Shown: positions 26,200 to 33,857 of the stretch, piece after piece | How positions within the stretch are numbered: position 1 is the first letter of the stretch | Layout: the number at the start of each line of letters is the position of its first letter | From: Streptomyces albireticuli | GTDB lineage: Bacteria > Actinomycetota > Actinomycetes > Streptomycetales > Streptomycetaceae | Reading direction: 5' to 3' | DNA length: 64,000 bases | Assembly: GCF_021228125.1 (NCBI RefSeq) | Contig: NZ_JAJQQS010000002.1 | Span: 496,001-560,000 of the forward strand | Notes under the pieces: generated by a model | What the model was told of the DNA's origin: nothing | What the model saw: only the letters and a program-made list of their open reading frames with translations | Databases searched by the model: none | Made by a program: the position numbers and the translations under genes

Positions 26200-26999
26200 C
26201 CCTCCTCGTCGCCAGCGACCTCGACCGCACGCTGATCTACTCGGCGGCGGCCCTCGACCTCACCGTGCCCGACCACCGGGCGCCCCGCCTGCTGTGCGTG
26301 GAGGTCTACGACCGCAAGCCGCTCTCGTACATGACGGAGACCGCGGCCGCCACGCTCGACGCGCTCTCCCGCACCGCCGCGTTCGTCCCCACCACGACCC
26401 GCACCCGCGAGCAGTACGGCAGGATCCACCTGCCGGGCCCCGTCCCCGAGTACGCGATCTGCGCCAACGGCGGCGAACTGCTCGTACGCGGCGAGTCCGA
26501 CCCCGGCTGGCGGCGCGACGTGGAGCGCCGGCTGGCCGCCGCGTGCGCCCCGCTCGCCGAGGTCCGCGCGCATCTGGTCCGTACCGCCGACCCGGCCTGG
26601 CTGCTCAAGGAGCGCACCGCCGAGGATCTGTTCGCCTACCTCGTCGTGGACCGCCCGCTGCTCCCGGACACCTGGGTGAAGGAGCTCACCGAGTGGGCGG
26701 ACGGCCGCGGCTGGTCCGTGTCGCTCCAGGGCCGCAAGCTCTACGCGGTGCCCCGGCCGCTCACCAAGAGCGCGGCGGTCGCCGAGGTCGCCCGGCGCAC
26801 GGGCGCGACCGAAGTCCTCGCCGCGGGCGACTCGTTGCTCGACGCCGACCTGCTGCTGGCCGCCGACCGCGGCTGGCGGCCGGGCCACGGCGAGCTGGCC
26901 GCCGCCGGCTGGACCGCCCCGCACGTCACCGCGCTGGAGACGCGCGGAGTGGCGGCGGGCGAGGAGATCCTCGCGGCGTTCGCGGGGGCGGCGGCGTAG
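26196..26999 (+). CDS. HAD superfamily phosphatase of the Ter-associated module
   Basis: The 267-aa protein has HAD motif I ASDLDRTLIYS (nucleophile D8, acid D10), motif II T in VPTTTRTREQY, a Lys in PRPLTKSAAVAEVA and motif III/IV GDSLLDADLLLAADRG. A C2-type cap sits between residues 90 and 190, as in sucrose-phosphate/mannosyl-phosphoglycerate type phosphatases. The GTG start overlaps the PRTase TGA by 4 bp, continuing the coupled chain. In the proposed pathway it would remove a phosphate from the phosphoribosylated product (inference from conserved gene neighbourhood). Confidence 0.87.
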   Translation: MTLLVASDLDRTLIYSAAALDLTVPDHRAPRLLCVEVYDRKPLSYMTETAAATLDALSRTAAFVPTTTRTREQYGRIHLPGPVPEYAICANGGELLVRGESDPGWRRDVERRLAAACAPLAEVRAHLVRTADPAWLLKERTAEDLFAYLVVDRPLLPDTWVKELTEWADGRGWSVSLQGRKLYAVPRPLTKSAAVAEVARRTGATEVLAAGDSLLDADLLLAADRGWRPGHGELAAAGWTAPHVTALETRGVAAGEEILAAFAGAAA

Positions 27000-27127
27000 G
27001 CGCGGCGTAGGCTCGGGGTCCGGTCGCGTGCGCTCAACAGCGCGCGAGGCCGGGCCCCTTCGCCGGTCCCGCCGTCTTCACCGCCGGGGCCGGAGCCGTA
27101 ACTTCCTTACTCGCTGAGGAGAATCGC

Positions 27128-27790
27128 GTGCCGGAGTTCAAGGGCCCCCGGGTCACCCCCGATCTGTACGCCTACGTGCTCGCCCACAACCCGCCGCTCA
27201 CTCCGGAGGAGCGCGCCCTGGTCGACCTCACCCACGCCGCCCTCCCCGCCGTGGCGGTCAAGCAGACCGCCGAGGAACAGGTCCCGCTGCTGGCCTTCCT
27301 CGTCCGGCTCACGGGAGCCCGGCACATCGTGGAGGTCGGCACCTTCACCGGCCTGTCGGCCCTGGCCATGGCGAGAGCGCTGCCCGCCGGCGGCCGGCTG
27401 ATCGCGCTGGACATCTCGGAGGAGTGGACGGCCTACGCGCGCGACGCATGGGCCGGCGCGGGCGTCGCCGACCGGATCGAGCTGAGGATCGCGCCCGCGC
27501 TGGACTCACTGCGCGCGATGCCGGAGGAGCCGCACATCGACCTGGCCTTCATCGACGCGGACAAGGAGAACTACGTCCCGTACTGGGAGGAGCTGGTGCC
27601 GCGCATGCGGCCCGGTGGGCTGATCGTGGCCGACAACGTCCTCTTCAGCGGCGATGTGGTCGCGGAGCGGCCGGGGCCGATGGGGGCGGCGGTCAAGGAG
27701 TTCAACACGCATGTGGCGGCGGACAAGCGGATGGAGTCCGTGATGATCACAGTGGCGGACGGGCTGACGCTGGCGAGGCGTGTGGGGTAG
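27128..27790 (+). CDS. SAM-dependent O-methyltransferase (PF01596 type)
   Basis: The 220-aa class I methyltransferase has the SAM-binding motif HIVEVGTFTGLSALAMARAL, the acidic loop IALDISEEWTAYARDA, and the metal-ligand/active-site segment LAFIDADKENYVPYWEELV plus GLIVADNVLFSGDVV, as in caffeoyl-CoA/catechol-type O-methyltransferases that use a divalent cation. The substrate is likely a catechol-like small molecule. The GTG at 27128 is preceded by GAGGAGAATCGC. It is preceded by a 128-bp gap containing an imperfect hairpin (around 27020-27060), so it is not obviously part of the Ter unit. Confidence 0.88.
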   Translation: MPEFKGPRVTPDLYAYVLAHNPPLTPEERALVDLTHAALPAVAVKQTAEEQVPLLAFLVRLTGARHIVEVGTFTGLSALAMARALPAGGRLIALDISEEWTAYARDAWAGAGVADRIELRIAPALDSLRAMPEEPHIDLAFIDADKENYVPYWEELVPRMRPGGLIVADNVLFSGDVVAERPGPMGAAVKEFNTHVAADKRMESVMITVADGLTLARRVG

Positions 27791-27933
27791 GAGGGGGTAG
27801 GAGGGGGGAATAGCCGGACAGCCCGTCCGGCGCGCGGGAGGACGGGCTGAGCCCTGAGACGACCATCGCTTCGAGAGCGACCGTGCCTTGAGACCGGCCT
27901 GCCGTTGAGAAGGGCCGCGCCCTGAGGGCGTCC
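27791..27933. repeat. Diverged dispersed repeat, copy 6
   Basis: The gap contains AGCCCGTCCGGCGCGCGGGAGGACGGGCT, a short inverted repeat (AGCCCGTCC / GGACGGGCT, about 27820-27850) like the core of the dispersed family, and then short TTGAGA-containing direct repeats. It separates two convergent genes. Confidence 0.45.
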
Positions 27934-28161
27934 TCAGCCGCAGCAGCCGCCCCCGCAGCACCCTCCGCCTCCGCCACCCGCGGACGGCGCGGGCGCGGGC
28001 CGCCCGGACGAGGAGCCACCCGTCATCGCGACCGTGGACAGCAGCTTCACCGTGTCGGTGTGTCCCTCGGGGCACACCGCCGGGGCCGAGGACTCGGCCA
28101 TCGGCCGGCTGAGCTCGAAGGTGTCACCACAGGCTTTGCAGCGGTATTCGTAGCGAGGCAT
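27934..28161 (-). CDS. FmdB-type zinc ribbon protein with Gly/Cys-rich tail
   Basis: The 75-aa protein starts MPRYEYRCKACGDTFELSRP, the classic FmdB/CxxC_CXXC_SSSS start with C7 and C10. The second half site reads AVCPEGHTDTVKLLS, with one Cys and one His instead of a second CxxC. The C-terminus is SAGGGGGGCCGGGCCG, giving four extra cysteines that could bind metal. FmdB members are putative regulators or metal-handling proteins. The ATG at 28161 fits family starts; the upstream ATG at 28203 is not supported. Confidence 0.85.
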   Translation of the reverse strand: MPRYEYRCKACGDTFELSRPMAESSAPAVCPEGHTDTVKLLSTVAMTGGSSSGRPAPAPSAGGGGGGCCGGGCCG

Positions 28162-28291
28162 GCGGGCAGCATAGCCAGCGGCGGGCGGGGCGGGACAGCG
28201 CACGCGAAGGGCCGGGGCGCGGCCGGGGGCGTACGTACGTCAGGGCGGGGTCGGCCGAAGACCGCGGGCCGTCCTGTGGTGCGCTCAGCGC

Positions 28292-29722
28292 TCAGCGCCC
28301 GGCCGCGCCGCGGTCGTCGCGTATCTCCCGCACCACCCGGGTCACGGTCCCCCGCACGGCCTCCGTCTCGGTGAGGAACGCCCACCAGTCCGGATGCCGT
28401 CCCTCCAGGCCCGCGACGGCCCGGTCCAGGCGGGCCACGGCGTCGTCCAGCGGCCCGGCGTGACGGGGGTCGGGGGTGTTGCGGCCGGCCATCGCGAGCC
28501 GCTGGGCGTCGCGGATGGCGAAGCGGGTGCGCTCCACCTCCTTGCTGTGGTCGAAGGACACCTCGTCCAGCCGCCGCAGCCGGTCGCCCGCGGCGGAGAC
28601 GGCCTCGTCGGTGGTGTTCAGCAGGGCCCGTACGGTCGACAGCCGGGCCAGGGCGTCCGGCCAGCGCTGCTCGTCGCGGGCCGTGCGCGCCTCGCGGAGC
28701 TTCTCCTCGGCCTGGGCGACGGCGTGGGCCGCCTCCTCGGGCACCTGCTGGAGGTCCTGCCAGCAGGCGGCGCTGTAGCGGCGGCGGAGCTCGCTGAGGA
28801 CGGGCTCGACGCCGGCGGCGCGGGTGGTGAGGGCCTGGGCGCGGGTGCGCAGCGAGACGAGGCGCTTGTCGACCTCGGCGGCTTTCTCCGGCAGGCCCTC
28901 GGCCTCGACGCGGACGGCCTCGGCCTGGCGCAGCACGCGGTCCGCGCGCTGGAGGGTCTCCTGCACGCCGTGCTGCCCGGCGCCCTGGTTGAGCCGGGTC
29001 AGCTCGGGGCCGAGGGCGGCGAGCCGGGCGGCGAGGTCGTCGGCGGTGAGCCCGGAGGACCGTACGGCCTCCAGGGCCTCGCCGGCCGCGCGCAGCGCCT
29101 GGCGGGCCCGCTCGACGGCGGGGGCGAGCCGGGCCAGCTGGGTCTCGGCCGTGGCCAGCAGGGGGCCGAGGCTCCGCCCGAACCGGTCCAGATCGGCCTT
29201 GACCCGGACCAGCTCGTCCTTGGCCCTGGCCAGGTCCGTACGGGCCCGGCCGGCGGCCCCGGCGTCGAGGTCGTCGCGGTCGAGGTCGTGGGAGTCGACG
29301 GCGGTGATGTAGGCGTGGGAGACCTCGTCGATGCGGTGCCCGAGGCCGGTGAAGTCGGCGGCGGCCTTGCGGGCGGCGGGGGAGGGGTCGACGGCGGTGA
29401 TCGTCTCGATGGAGATCCGCAGATCGCGCTGGGCGGTGTCCAGCTCGTAGAAGGCGGCCGCGGCGGCGTCCTTCGCGGCCTGGGCGTCGGCGCGCTGGTT
29501 CTCCCCGCGGCCCCGGCCCCAGCGGCGCGTGCCGCCACCGGCGAAGGCGGCGGGCGCGGCGGCGAGGAGCAGGGGGACGGGGAGCAGCGCGAGCGCCACG
29601 GTGTCCTGGACGGCGGCGGCGAGGGCCGCGGCACCGCCCGTCCGGTGGCCGCCGCCGGTCCGCGCGGAACGGAGGGAACGGCGGCGTGCCGGTCCCGCGG
29701 ACTCTGCGAAGGTCGCCGTCAC
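28292..29722 (-). CDS. Conserved coiled-coil protein with N-terminal membrane segment
   Basis: I do not recognise a named family with confidence. The 476-aa product begins TATFAESAGPARRRSLRSAR, has one hydrophobic stretch (LALLPVPLLLAAAPAAFAGG, near residues 45-65) and then about 400 residues rich in Ala, Arg, Glu and Leu with long heptad-like runs, predicted coiled coil. The start GTG 29722 follows GGGAGTGGGCAA. A topology with a short N-terminal anchor and a long helical rod is likely; the role might be structural or in envelope organisation. A DUF4097 lipoprotein gene lies 74 bp upstream on the same strand and could be co-transcribed. Confidence 0.75.
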   Translation of the reverse strand: MTATFAESAGPARRRSLRSARTGGGHRTGGAAALAAAVQDTVALALLPVPLLLAAAPAAFAGGGTRRWGRGRGENQRADAQAAKDAAAAAFYELDTAQRDLRISIETITAVDPSPAARKAAADFTGLGHRIDEVSHAYITAVDSHDLDRDDLDAGAAGRARTDLARAKDELVRVKADLDRFGRSLGPLLATAETQLARLAPAVERARQALRAAGEALEAVRSSGLTADDLAARLAALGPELTRLNQGAGQHGVQETLQRADRVLRQAEAVRVEAEGLPEKAAEVDKRLVSLRTRAQALTTRAAGVEPVLSELRRRYSAACWQDLQQVPEEAAHAVAQAEEKLREARTARDEQRWPDALARLSTVRALLNTTDEAVSAAGDRLRRLDEVSFDHSKEVERTRFAIRDAQRLAMAGRNTPDPRHAGPLDDAVARLDRAVAGLEGRHPDWWAFLTETEAVRGTVTRVVREIRDDRGAAGR

Positions 29723-29796
29723 TTGCCCACTCCCGATGGATCGCCCCTGGCCCGGGTGCCATTGTCCCACCCGTTAAAGACGAACACACGGGACCG

Positions 29797-30576
29797 TTAG
29801 TTCGCGATCAGGACCTTGACGTTGCCGTTGTCGCTGCGCCCCAGGACCCAGTGACCGCTGGCGTCGTCGCGGGGGACCTGCACCGTGGTGGTGCCGTTCC
29901 GGCTCGACGCGTCGACCCGGTACGGGGAGTGGGGCAGCTCGATCTTGACGTTGCCGTTGTGGTTGGAGGCCTCGACGCGGTCGGGGACGCGGGCCAGGGC
30001 GAGCTGGACGTTGCCGTTGTCGGAGCTGGCCTTGACCTGGCGGGCGCCGGCGCCGGTGGCGATGACGTTGCCGTTGGAGCTGGAGAGGTCGAGGGCGCCG
30101 GTCGCGTCCGTCACACGGACCTCGCCGTTGTTCGAGGAGACCTTGAGGTCGGCCGAGAAGCCGCGCGCCTTGACGGTGCCGTTCCGGTCCTTGACGGTGA
30201 GGGCGACCCCGCGCGGCACCTCGATCTTGTGCTTGGACGCGCAGTTCGCGCTGATTCCGTCGCAGTGCTCGCGCAGCTTCAGGGTGCCGTCGTCCATCTC
30301 CCAGCTCGCCTTGGACGACCCGCCCAGGGTCCAGCCCGCGAACCAGCGGGTGACCTTGACCTCCTTTACGTCCGCGGGCACGAGCTCCAGCGTGGAGTTG
30401 TCGCTGTCCACCGTGAGCTCCCGCCCCGCGAGCGGGAACGCCTTGTACTCCGGCTCGGCCTCGTCGACGTCCGCGCTGCCGCATCCGGTCAGCGCCGCAC
30501 CGGCGAGCAGCACCCCACCGGTGACGAGGGACAGGCGGGCGGTGGAACGGGCGCGGGAGCGGGTGCGGGGCTTCAC
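29797..30576 (-). CDS. DUF4097-like lipoprotein with beta-repeat domain
   Basis: The 259-aa precursor has a lipobox LTGC near residue 32 after an Arg-rich n-region and hydrophobic core, so it is a predicted lipoprotein on the outer face of the membrane. The mature part has a regular repeat with the turn NGNV/NGEV about every 20-23 residues (e.g. SSNNGEVRV, SSSNGNVIA, SSDNGNVQL, SNHNGNVKI, RSDNGNVKV), the pattern of DUF4097 beta-solenoids. No catalytic residue is evident. Start ATG at 30576. Function unknown; such proteins often sit with membrane stress genes. Confidence 0.82.
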   Translation of the reverse strand: MKPRTRSRARSTARLSLVTGGVLLAGAALTGCGSADVDEAEPEYKAFPLAGRELTVDSDNSTLELVPADVKEVKVTRWFAGWTLGGSSKASWEMDDGTLKLREHCDGISANCASKHKIEVPRGVALTVKDRNGTVKARGFSADLKVSSNNGEVRVTDATGALDLSSSNGNVIATGAGARQVKASSDNGNVQLALARVPDRVEASNHNGNVKIELPHSPYRVDASSRNGTTTVQVPRDDASGHWVLGRSDNGNVKVLIAN

Positions 30577-30748
30577 GGTGACTCCGTAGTCGGGGGTGGT
30601 CGGTGCGGCGCTTGGCGTGCAAGATCACCGTACGGACGCCCCCGGGCCCGCCGCCATGACGCTCCCCACCGATCCGGGGTGGGGATAACCCCCGCCCGGC
30701 GGTTTGCGGGGACCCGCCCCCGGCAATGTAGGCTGTTCCTTCGATCCG

Positions 30749-30820
30749 GGGCGCATAGCTCAGCGGTAGAGCGCTGCTCTTACAAAGCAGATGTCGGCGG
30801 TTCAAATCCGTCTGTGCCCA
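30749..30820 (+). tRNA. tRNA-Val (anticodon TAC)
   Basis: A full cloverleaf can be folded. The acceptor stem is GGGCGCA / TGTGCCC (one G-T pair), the D stem GCTC/GAGC, the anticodon stem CTGCT/AGCAG with loop CTTACAA (anticodon TAC at 30781-30783), the variable loop ATGTC, and the T stem GGCGG/CCGTC with loop TTCAAAT. Discriminator A at 30820. The CCA end is not encoded (the sequence reads ACA). A perfect hairpin terminator follows at 30840. Confidence 0.96.
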
Positions 30821-30839
30821 CAGAGAAATAGCAGGTCAG

Positions 30840-30871
30840 AGGCCCCTCCACGCGGTTGCGTGGAGGGGCCT
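30840..30871 (+). terminator. Hairpin terminator after tRNA-Val
   Basis: AGGCCCCTCCACGC (30840-30853) and GCGTGGAGGGGCCT (30858-30871) form a perfect 14-bp stem with a GGTT loop, 20 bases after the tRNA. Confidence 0.85.
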
Positions 30872-30990
30872 CCGCGTGGCGGTGCGCATTCAGTACATGC
30901 CGACGCGGTCAGGCCACCGCTTCCAGTACCGATTACCGCTCCAGCTCGGCAAGTGCCTCGGCTGCCTTGCGTGACTACGGTGAGCGCCCG

Positions 30991-31878
30991 TCAGCCCCGC
31001 GCCGCGCCGCCGGAGACACGGCGGGAGAGCAGGCGGCGGCGCATCAGCACCAGGGGGACGGCACCGGCGAAGGCCACCGCGGTGGGGGCGGCGGCCGCCT
31101 TGTCGATGCCCTTCTGGCCGAAGGTCGCGGGGACGGAGAGGGTGGCCCAGCGGTCGACGGGCCAAGCGACGACGACGGCGCGGCCCACCACGTCGTCCAC
31201 CGGGACGAAGCCCTTCTCGGCCTCCTCCTGGTGGTAGCGGGAGTCCTGGGAGTCCTCGCGGTGGTCGCCCATCACCCACAGCCGGTCCTTGGGCACCGTG
31301 ACCTTGAACCCGCCCTGCGGGTTCGTGCTGCACGCGGCGTTGCCGGGGAAGACGTAGGGCTCCTCCAGCGGCTTGCCGTTGACCTTCAGCGGCCCGGTGC
31401 CCGCGCACTCGACGGTGTCGCCGGCGACGCCCACGACCCGCTTGATGAGGTCCTTCTCGCCGGCGGACGGCATCAGCCCGATGAAGCTGAGCGCCGTCTG
31501 CAGCGCGTTGGGCTCGGGCGTCGGATGGCCCTCCATCCAGTTCCCCGGGTCGTGGAAGACGATCACCTCACCGCGCGCGGGCTTCGATCCGAACCACGGG
31601 GTCAGCTTGTCGACCAGCACCCGGTCGCCCGGCTGGAGGGTGTTCTGCATGGACCCCGAGGGGATCGAGAACGCCTGCACCAGGAAGGTCTTGATCAGCA
31701 GCGCCAGCACCAGCGCGACCCCGAGGAGCAGGGGCAGTTCCTTCCAGAGCGGCCGCTGCGCCTTCGCGGGCCCGCCGGACTTCCCCCGGCGCCCCGTCGG
31801 CCCGGCCGGCTCCTCGGACCCGCCGCCGGGGCCCTGTTCCTCCGACCGCGCGTCGACCGTCACGTCCCCCACATCCAC
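30991..31878 (-). CDS. lepB: Signal peptidase I
   Basis: The 295-aa membrane protease cleaves Sec and Tat signal peptides on the outer face of the membrane. It has an N-terminal cytoplasmic extension, one transmembrane helix (about 46-66: LPLLLGVALVLALLIKTFLV), the catalytic Ser76 in FSIPSGSM and the general-base Lys146 in DLIKRVVG, the box E MGDHREDSQDSR, and a second hydrophobic segment near the C-terminus (about 262-280), which Streptomyces Sip enzymes often have. ATG 31878 is preceded by GAGGAGTGG. A Streptomyces genome usually encodes several such enzymes. It follows the GDT1 gene on the same strand but a strong terminator (32063) separates them. Confidence 0.94.
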   Translation of the reverse strand: MDVGDVTVDARSEEQGPGGGSEEPAGPTGRRGKSGGPAKAQRPLWKELPLLLGVALVLALLIKTFLVQAFSIPSGSMQNTLQPGDRVLVDKLTPWFGSKPARGEVIVFHDPGNWMEGHPTPEPNALQTALSFIGLMPSAGEKDLIKRVVGVAGDTVECAGTGPLKVNGKPLEEPYVFPGNAACSTNPQGGFKVTVPKDRLWVMGDHREDSQDSRYHQEEAEKGFVPVDDVVGRAVVVAWPVDRWATLSVPATFGQKGIDKAAAAPTAVAFAGAVPLVLMRRRLLSRRVSGGAARG

Positions 31879-32062
31879 TCCTCGCTCCGGCCACCGCGCT
31901 CCGTCCGCGGTGAGGGTCCCGGAACCCCTGGTCGAGCGGGCCGTTCCGGCGATGTCACCCTATGCGACGGGGGGTATGGCGGCCGTCAGGAGATCATGCG
32001 CCCCGCGCCGGTGGGCGCCGGGGTCCCGGGACGCCCGCGCGGGTGGGGCCGTTCTTACGGCA

Positions 32063-32101
32063 AAGCCGTCCGGGCCCCCGCGCGGAGGGTCCGGACGGCT
32101 T
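32063..32101 (-). terminator. Hairpin terminator of the GDT1 gene
   Basis: AAGCCGTCCGG (32063-32073) and CCGGACGGCTT (32091-32101) form a perfect 11-bp stem with a 17-base loop, 24 bases after the GDT1 stop. Confidence 0.78.
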
Positions 32102-32125
32102 CCTCGTGGTGCCCGCTCGGGCGCG

Positions 32126-32707
32126 TCAGCCCGTCACCGCCTCGTACAGGCTGAAGCCCGCCAGTGCCAGCATCACCACGGCCGCGATCCGGGTGATCAG
32201 CGCCAGCGGTACGTACTTCATCAGCGTGCGGCCGCCCAGGATGCCGAGGCCCGCCACCGCCCACAGGGCCAGGACCGCGCCGACGCCGACCGAGACCGGG
32301 TCGTCGTAGCGGGCCGCGAGGTTGGCGGTCATGATCTGGGTGAGGTCGCCGAACTCGGCGACGAGGATGAGCATGAAGCCCGCGCCGGAGACCCTCCAGA
32401 AGGACTGGTCGGCGGGCTTCTTGATCTCTTCCTCGCCGTCGTCCTTCTTGAAGATCAGCATGGCCGCGCCGGCGAGGAAGAGCAGGCCCACCACCGCCTG
32501 GACGAGCCGGTGCGGCAGGAGGGTCAGGACGCTGCCCGCCGCGATGGCGAGGGCGACGTGGACGGCGAAGGCGGCGGCGACGCCTGCGAAGACGTAGCTC
32601 GCGCGGTAACGGGCGCCGAGCATGAGGCCGGCGAGGGCCGTCTTGTCCGGCAGCTCGGCCAGGAAGACGACGCCGAAGACCAGGGCGGCGACGGTGAAGC
32701 TGAACAC
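32126..32707 (-). CDS. GDT1/TMEM165 family (UPF0016) cation transporter
   Basis: The 193-aa membrane protein has the two family signatures E-x-G/P-D-K/R-T/S: FLAELPDKTALAGLMLGARY in helix 1 and LVAEFGDLTQIMTANLAARY in helix 4, in a two-times-three-helix pseudo-symmetric fold separated by a charged loop (FKKDDGEEEIKKPADQ). Family members exchange Mn2+ or Ca2+ for protons; bacterial ones such as MneA/Mnx are manganese exporters. The second motif here has Asp-Leu-Thr in place of Asp-Lys-Thr. The GTG start 32707 follows CGAGGTATCACCCCC. A 36-codon ORF with a strong ribosome binding site lies just upstream, a possible leader peptide. Confidence 0.9.
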   Translation of the reverse strand: MFSFTVAALVFGVVFLAELPDKTALAGLMLGARYRASYVFAGVAAAFAVHVALAIAAGSVLTLLPHRLVQAVVGLLFLAGAAMLIFKKDDGEEEIKKPADQSFWRVSGAGFMLILVAEFGDLTQIMTANLAARYDDPVSVGVGAVLALWAVAGLGILGGRTLMKYVPLALITRIAAVVMLALAGFSLYEAVTG

Positions 32708-32727
32708 GGGGGTGATACCTCGATCGG

Positions 32728-32838
32728 TCAGGCTGCCGGACCGAGAGACCTGAGCTGATCGCGGGGTCGCTTCGGCACGGCAGCGTCGTGGACACTGCGG
32801 CCGAAGGTCTCGCTGGCGGCTGTCGCGATCGCGGTCAC
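32728..32838 (-). CDS. 36-aa small ORF upstream of the GDT1 transporter
   Basis: This ORF reads GTG to TGA, 36 residues: MTAIATAASETFGRSVHDAA then VPKRPRDQLRSLGPAA. A perfect GGAGG stands seven bases before the GTG (CGGAGGTCCGTC), better than the transporter's own site. The stop lies 20 bases before the transporter GTG, so translation could be coupled. I do not recognise the peptide. It could be a leader peptide controlling the manganese/calcium transporter or an independent micropeptide. It may equally be chance in a GC-rich region, but the ribosome binding site and clean end argue for a real gene. Confidence 0.5.
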   Translation of the reverse strand: MTAIATAASETFGRSVHDAAVPKRPRDQLRSLGPAA

Positions 32839-32905
32839 GACGGACCTCCGCCTCCGGGCGCCGGCCGAGGCGAGCTCGGCAGTATGTCGACGGTCCGGCG
32901 AAGAG

Positions 32906-33742
32906 CTACTCCCCTTCTGCTCCGCCCAGGGTACGCGACCCCGGGCGGCCGCGTCCCGCGCCGCCGGAGGCCGGGCCGTCCCGGTGCAGCCTCCCGCGGG
33001 CCACCAGCTCCAGGACCACCGCGACCGCCACCGCCTGCACGGCCATCAGCGCGACCAGCACGAACAGCTGCACCGCGCCCGCCAGCACCGGCGACGCCCC
33101 GCCCAGCAGCATCCCCACGAACGCCCCCGGCAGTGTGACCAGCCCCACGGTCCGCGTCTGGTCCAGCCCCGGCAGCAGGGCGTCCGAGGCGGCCGGGCGG
33201 GCGATCTCCAGGCGGGCGTCGCGGTCGAGGAGGCCGAGCGCCAGACCGGCCTCCACCTCGCCGTGCCGGGTGCGCAGCTCGTCGAGCGCGCGGCGGCCCG
33301 CCAGCACGGTCGCGGTCAGGCTGCCGCCGATGAGGATGCCGGTGACGGGCACCAGGGCGATCCCCTTGAGCGGGACGAGCCCGGTCGCCAGCAGCACCAC
33401 GACCACCGGCACCACCCCGGCCCCGATCGGCACCGCCGTCCACCACCAGGTGCCGTTGTCCGTGACGCGGCGCCCGGCGGTCCGTACCGCCACGGCGAAC
33501 ATCAGCAACAGGAAACACAGCAGCAGCGGGACCGCCCGGACCACCCAGCCGATCAGCGCGGACACGGCGGCCAGTTGGACGGCCGCCCGCAGGCCCGCGA
33601 CGGCGACGGGCCGGGCGTAGCCGCGCCCCCGGGCGTCGCTCAGGCGGGCCAGGGCCGCCACCCCGGCCGCGGCCACCAGCAGCAGGGCGAGCACCACCCC
33701 GAGGGTGGCGTCGACGGGGAGCAGGGCTGCGGCGGCGAGCAC
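32906..33742 (-). CDS. UPF0014 (FetB-like) membrane permease
   Basis: The 278-aa protein has seven or eight hydrophobic helices and the UPF0014 signatures RAAVQLAAVSALIGW near the N-terminus, LVPVTGILIGGSLTATVLAG in the middle and TRTVGLVTLPGAFVGMLLGG with PVLAGAVQLFVLVALM later. E. coli FetB is the permease of an iron exporter with ATPase FetA; no ATPase gene is adjacent here, so the partner is elsewhere or absent. The GTG start at 33742 has only a weak ribosome binding site. The 3' tail (HRDGPASGGAGRGRPGSRTL) is unstructured. Metal-handling context with the nearby GDT1 gene is suggestive but the genes are separated by about 70-200 bp. Confidence 0.85.
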   Translation of the reverse strand: MLAAAALLPVDATLGVVLALLLVAAAGVAALARLSDARGRGYARPVAVAGLRAAVQLAAVSALIGWVVRAVPLLLCFLLLMFAVAVRTAGRRVTDNGTWWWTAVPIGAGVVPVVVVLLATGLVPLKGIALVPVTGILIGGSLTATVLAGRRALDELRTRHGEVEAGLALGLLDRDARLEIARPAASDALLPGLDQTRTVGLVTLPGAFVGMLLGGASPVLAGAVQLFVLVALMAVQAVAVAVVLELVARGRLHRDGPASGGAGRGRPGSRTLGGAEGE

Positions 33743-33813
33743 CCGGTCACCCTACGGGCGCGAACACCGTTACCGGCGCGCATACGTGGTGGCGTGTCAG
33801 ACGGCCAGGAGCC

Positions 33814-33835
33814 GGACTGTGAATTCGCAGTGAAC
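33814..33835 (-). promoter_or_regulatory. PHO-box-like direct repeat upstream of HNH nuclease
   Basis: On the minus strand two 11-bp units follow each other: GTTCACTGCGA and ATTCACAGTCC. They match the conserved TTCAC core of Streptomyces PhoP boxes (GTTCACCCGGC-type units). They lie 22 bp upstream of the TTGACA -35 box, where activators bind. The tail of each unit is poorly conserved, so this is a candidate only. Confidence 0.4.
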
Positions 33836-33857
33836 TTCACGTCCGCAAGCTCTTGCT

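Noticed and set aside
32728..32860. yybP-ykoY manganese riboswitch before the GDT1 transporter
   Set aside because: The conserved GGGGAGTAG and ACGCCTG-type segments could not be found on the minus strand; only the small ORF is supported.
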